DNA from: Laguncularia racemosa
Lineage: Eukaryota; Streptophyta; Magnoliopsida; Myrtales; Combretaceae
NCBI GenBank assembly: GCA_037954665.1
Contig: JBBMOL010000023.1
Location: 1,240,001 to 1,304,000, forward strand
Direction of reading: 5' to 3'
Length of the DNA stretch: 64,000 nucleotides
Positions 61,160 through 64,000 of the stretch are shown here, piece after piece. Positions within the stretch are counted from its first letter, which is position 1, and each line of letters starts with the position of its first letter. The notes below the pieces were generated by a model. That model was not told where the DNA came from. It did not search any database and was given only the letters and a program-made list of their open reading frames with translations. Position numbers and translations under genes: made by a program.

Positions 61160-61794
61160 TGTAGCAGGCTAATATAAATTTTGGGCATTTAACTTAGTAA
61201 TAGTATAGTTTTGACTCATTGGGTTAAGATGATATAGCTTAGCAAGTTAAGTCCATGAACTTGAAATAATTAAGAAAGATTTGGTATAATGAACTTAAAG
61301 TAGAAATTGTTCAATTGGTCTATCTATTCTTAACTTTTTTTTTTTTTTTCAGGGAAATTTATATACTTAAAGAAGCTTTCTATGGGTTTGGATTTTAAGA
61401 GCACATAGAAGAATTTCTCAAGAAGAGGACCAGACTTGACCATTGATTATTAGTATGATCCAATGGATATGATTCACCACCAAACTCTATAAATAGTTAG
61501 ATTTCCTCCTCATTTGGGAGAGGAAGAATTTGAGACAATACCGTTGCATTATCAAATTACTTTCATAAAAGATTAAATAGAGCTCAAAACAAGGGATATA
61601 TTGCCTCTTTCCAAGAACTATGCGATTGATACTATATAACTCCTTCACCTATTACTAGTGTGTTCAAGCTCCATGAGATTACCAACTCCTCTTCCTAGCC
61701 TTTTCTTAAGTCACTTCTTTAAAGTCATGTGTGGTGCGAGATACACGCTGCACACACGTGACTATTACAAACGAATTCCCTCCACTATAATTTT
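61160..61794. repeat. Dispersed repeat pair, right copy
   Basis: It is homologous to 56,146-56,750 in the same orientation over its full length, with many substitutions and small indels, including a poly-T run near 61,335. It contains the TATA-like CTCTATAAATAG near 61,484. Confidence 0.7.
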
Positions 61795-64000
61795 ATTCAT
61801 TTTTATAAAAATATCAATTAAAATTTTCTTTTTTGATTGATAAATATATTTTTTAAACTTTTTTTTTCTTAAAAGTAAGTGAATTTTCATTTCCCAACTC
61901 TCATTCTCCAATTTAGATAAGATAGTTTTCTAAGGATAAGACTTTTTTTAAACACCAAACTTTAGACAAGTACAAACTAAATATAAACAATAAAAAAAAA
62001 TTCAAACAAGTCCTAAGTCCCCTGATTTTATGCCCAAATTTAATTAGAGATCCTTTAGACTTTAAGTGAGTGTTTTTTTTTTTTGTTTATGTTGTTACAC
62101 TTGCAATATTGGCCTTTTAGCATTTCTTATGATGTATATAGAGCTAGCATGGAAGGATAACATAGTAAAAATAAGTGGACTTAAATTTCTTGCTTAAAAT
62201 ATAAGAAACTTAATTAAATTTTATCATAAATATTAATAACTTAAATGATTCATTTTATGCTAAAATTCTTATATTTTAGTGTTATGAATATCGATCTTCC
62301 AATTAGATGAGCCATATTTGAGTTTTTCTTCTTTTATTGTAATCACTAAAAAAAACCATTTACGACATGAAGGATTTAATTAAATTTCTCTAGAGATTTA
62401 GAAGTTAGATAAAGTATTTTGGTTTGGCATGTACCAAAGTAGTTAATAAATGTCTAAAAGACATGTAAAATCGTATAAATATTTTAAATCTGAATTCCAA
62501 ATTACATATATTATCATTTCATAAATATGGTTTAATGTCAATTAGTTTAGTTATCTCCATGATTCATGCTAGTCATACATGTTTAAATATATAAACCTGA
62601 TTCTTCTTCTTCTTCCATTCTTGAGAAAAGGAATATTCAAACAAAAGAGAGCCCTGCATTTCGTTATACGAAATATCCAGTAGATGTACAATGCCATTCA
62701 TAATCTTTATTCACTTCATTTCGTTATGGGTTAGATAGAGGGGAAATTGATGTATCATGCCATGCCCCTAACAAAGTTTATGAAAGCCCACGTATATATG
62801 TTCATTATTCCTTATCATTACTTGGAGTAAGAGGCATAAGGTAAATATAATATGTGATTTTAGTTATACTCAACTATATAGATATTGATTATTAAATTTT
62901 TGAATCGAAACTTATTTTATAACATATGAAAATGATCTTAAAACTTATAAGAATCTACAAAGTATAAGTTATTTTGAGTATTTGTAATTAATACATTCAT
63001 CAACCAAACAATCTTTCACAATTTAATCATATATTTCTTATGAAAGCATACATGATTGACCAAATAATATAATTTTAAATAATTTATTACCAAATACACA
63101 AAATTATAATTTATTTTAAAATTTTGATGGACTTGTTAAAAATAAATATCATCACCATATAATGCTAACACACCATAGTTAGTCCCGAAATTAATCTAAT
63201 ATTTATCGGTAAACATGGCTTTTAGAAGTATCTTTTCTAACTCCATTTTTGCCATCATGGAGGTTCCTGAACTGTCTTTTATGGACGCGTCACCACTCAT
63301 GGCCCAATGTAAATTGAAAAACAACTAAATGAATAAAGTATAAAATTATGAAATAAAATACTAGATCTTAGGGATTAAAGTAGAAGAATGGAAAATGATT
63401 GATTTTGGAGTGAAAGAATAGCAGAACAAAGAGAAATCAAACCTGATATTTGGAGATACGCCGCAGGGCTGGGGACAGAAATCGAAGAATTGAGGTGAAT
63501 AGAAGTAAGCCAATTGCTAGGACTTAGTTTTGATTGAAGAAAATGAGGGGCAGCAAAAAGATGTAAAACGTTTAAGAAATGAAATGAGAGTCTGAGGTAA
63601 TAGGATTAGTAGTAGTGTTTTAGCTCAAGAAATTGAGAGGCAATAAAATGGATGAAGGGATTTGTGCCTTGAGTTTATATTGAGCTGAAAATATTATATT
63701 TTGTTATATTTTATATTATTAATTAAAATTTTTTATAAGATGATATATCATACTTGGGATCTATATTTTATCTTCGGATTATAAATAAGTAAAGTTGAGA
63801 TGATATAGTGTTGAATTTAAGCTTGAATTTGACTTAAAGTTTCAAAGCTCATGCCATAATTAGAACTTGGTCGTACTTAAAATTTTGAGCTTGACCGTGA
63901 CCTAAAGCGGCCCTCAATAAAATAAGTTAAATTCGACTCAGTTAAGCTCGTTTTAGACTTGCTTGACTAGAACTCAATCGTACTTAAAATTTTGAGCTCA
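61795..64000. other. Gene-free AT-rich DNA to window end
   Basis: No gene is seen. It includes a second copy of the diverged repeat found at 50.7-51.1 kb (here about 62,840-63,060). Near 63,797 there is a GTTGAGATGATAT motif shared with the start of the window. The duplicated phrase CGTACTTAAAATTTTGAGCT occurs near 63,872 and 63,979. Confidence 0.5.

Overview
The window looks like nuclear DNA of a eudicot plant. It is AT-rich, with long A/T runs and (AT)n tracts. Its genes have plant-type introns, and its three recognisable genes are a plant-isoform calmodulin, a UBC22-type ubiquitin-conjugating enzyme and a TRM-like (DUF3741/DUF4378-related) protein. Most of the remainder is Ty1/copia LTR retrotransposons and their debris. 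The species cannot be named from this sequence. No prokaryotic, organellar or viral gene set was seen.

Layout: 1-10,266 is gene-free and ends in a 0.3-kb tandem duplication carrying an (AT)30 tract. 10,267-15,671 is a decayed copia element on the + strand (called Copia-1 here), with 5-bp target duplications and a GC-rich repeat array in its U3. 16,102-21,161 is a three-exon TRM-like gene (+), starting only 430 bp after Copia-1. 21,788-34,935 is an old copia element (A, minus strand) split by a younger relative (B, 25,743-32,448, minus strand). Both keep matching 5-bp target duplications, so the nesting can be resolved to the base. The leader of B holds an array of GC-rich hairpin units related to the U3 array of Copia-1 but lying in the opposite orientation relative to the host element. 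34,941-40,029 is intergenic, with a GC-rich island near 35.5-35.85 kb and the calmodulin promoter. 40,030-41,481 is a two-exon calmodulin gene (+). 45,034-49,400 is a UBC22 gene (-) with a GC-AG intron, a start codon at the very end of its exon, and a recent tandem duplication in its last intron. 49.4-64 kb has no recognisable gene. It holds a TRIM-like mini-retroelement near 55.0-55.6 kb and diverged dispersed repeats, including a direct pair at 56.1 and 61.2 kb.

The three host genes are unrelated housekeeping or cytoskeletal genes: calcium sensing, ubiquitin transfer linked to the anaphase-promoting complex, and probably microtubule or TON1-type organisation. They show no operon-like logic. 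The most informative content is the retroelement history: three copia insertions of different ages, and a mobile or recombining GC-rich hairpin repeat found in two unrelated element families.
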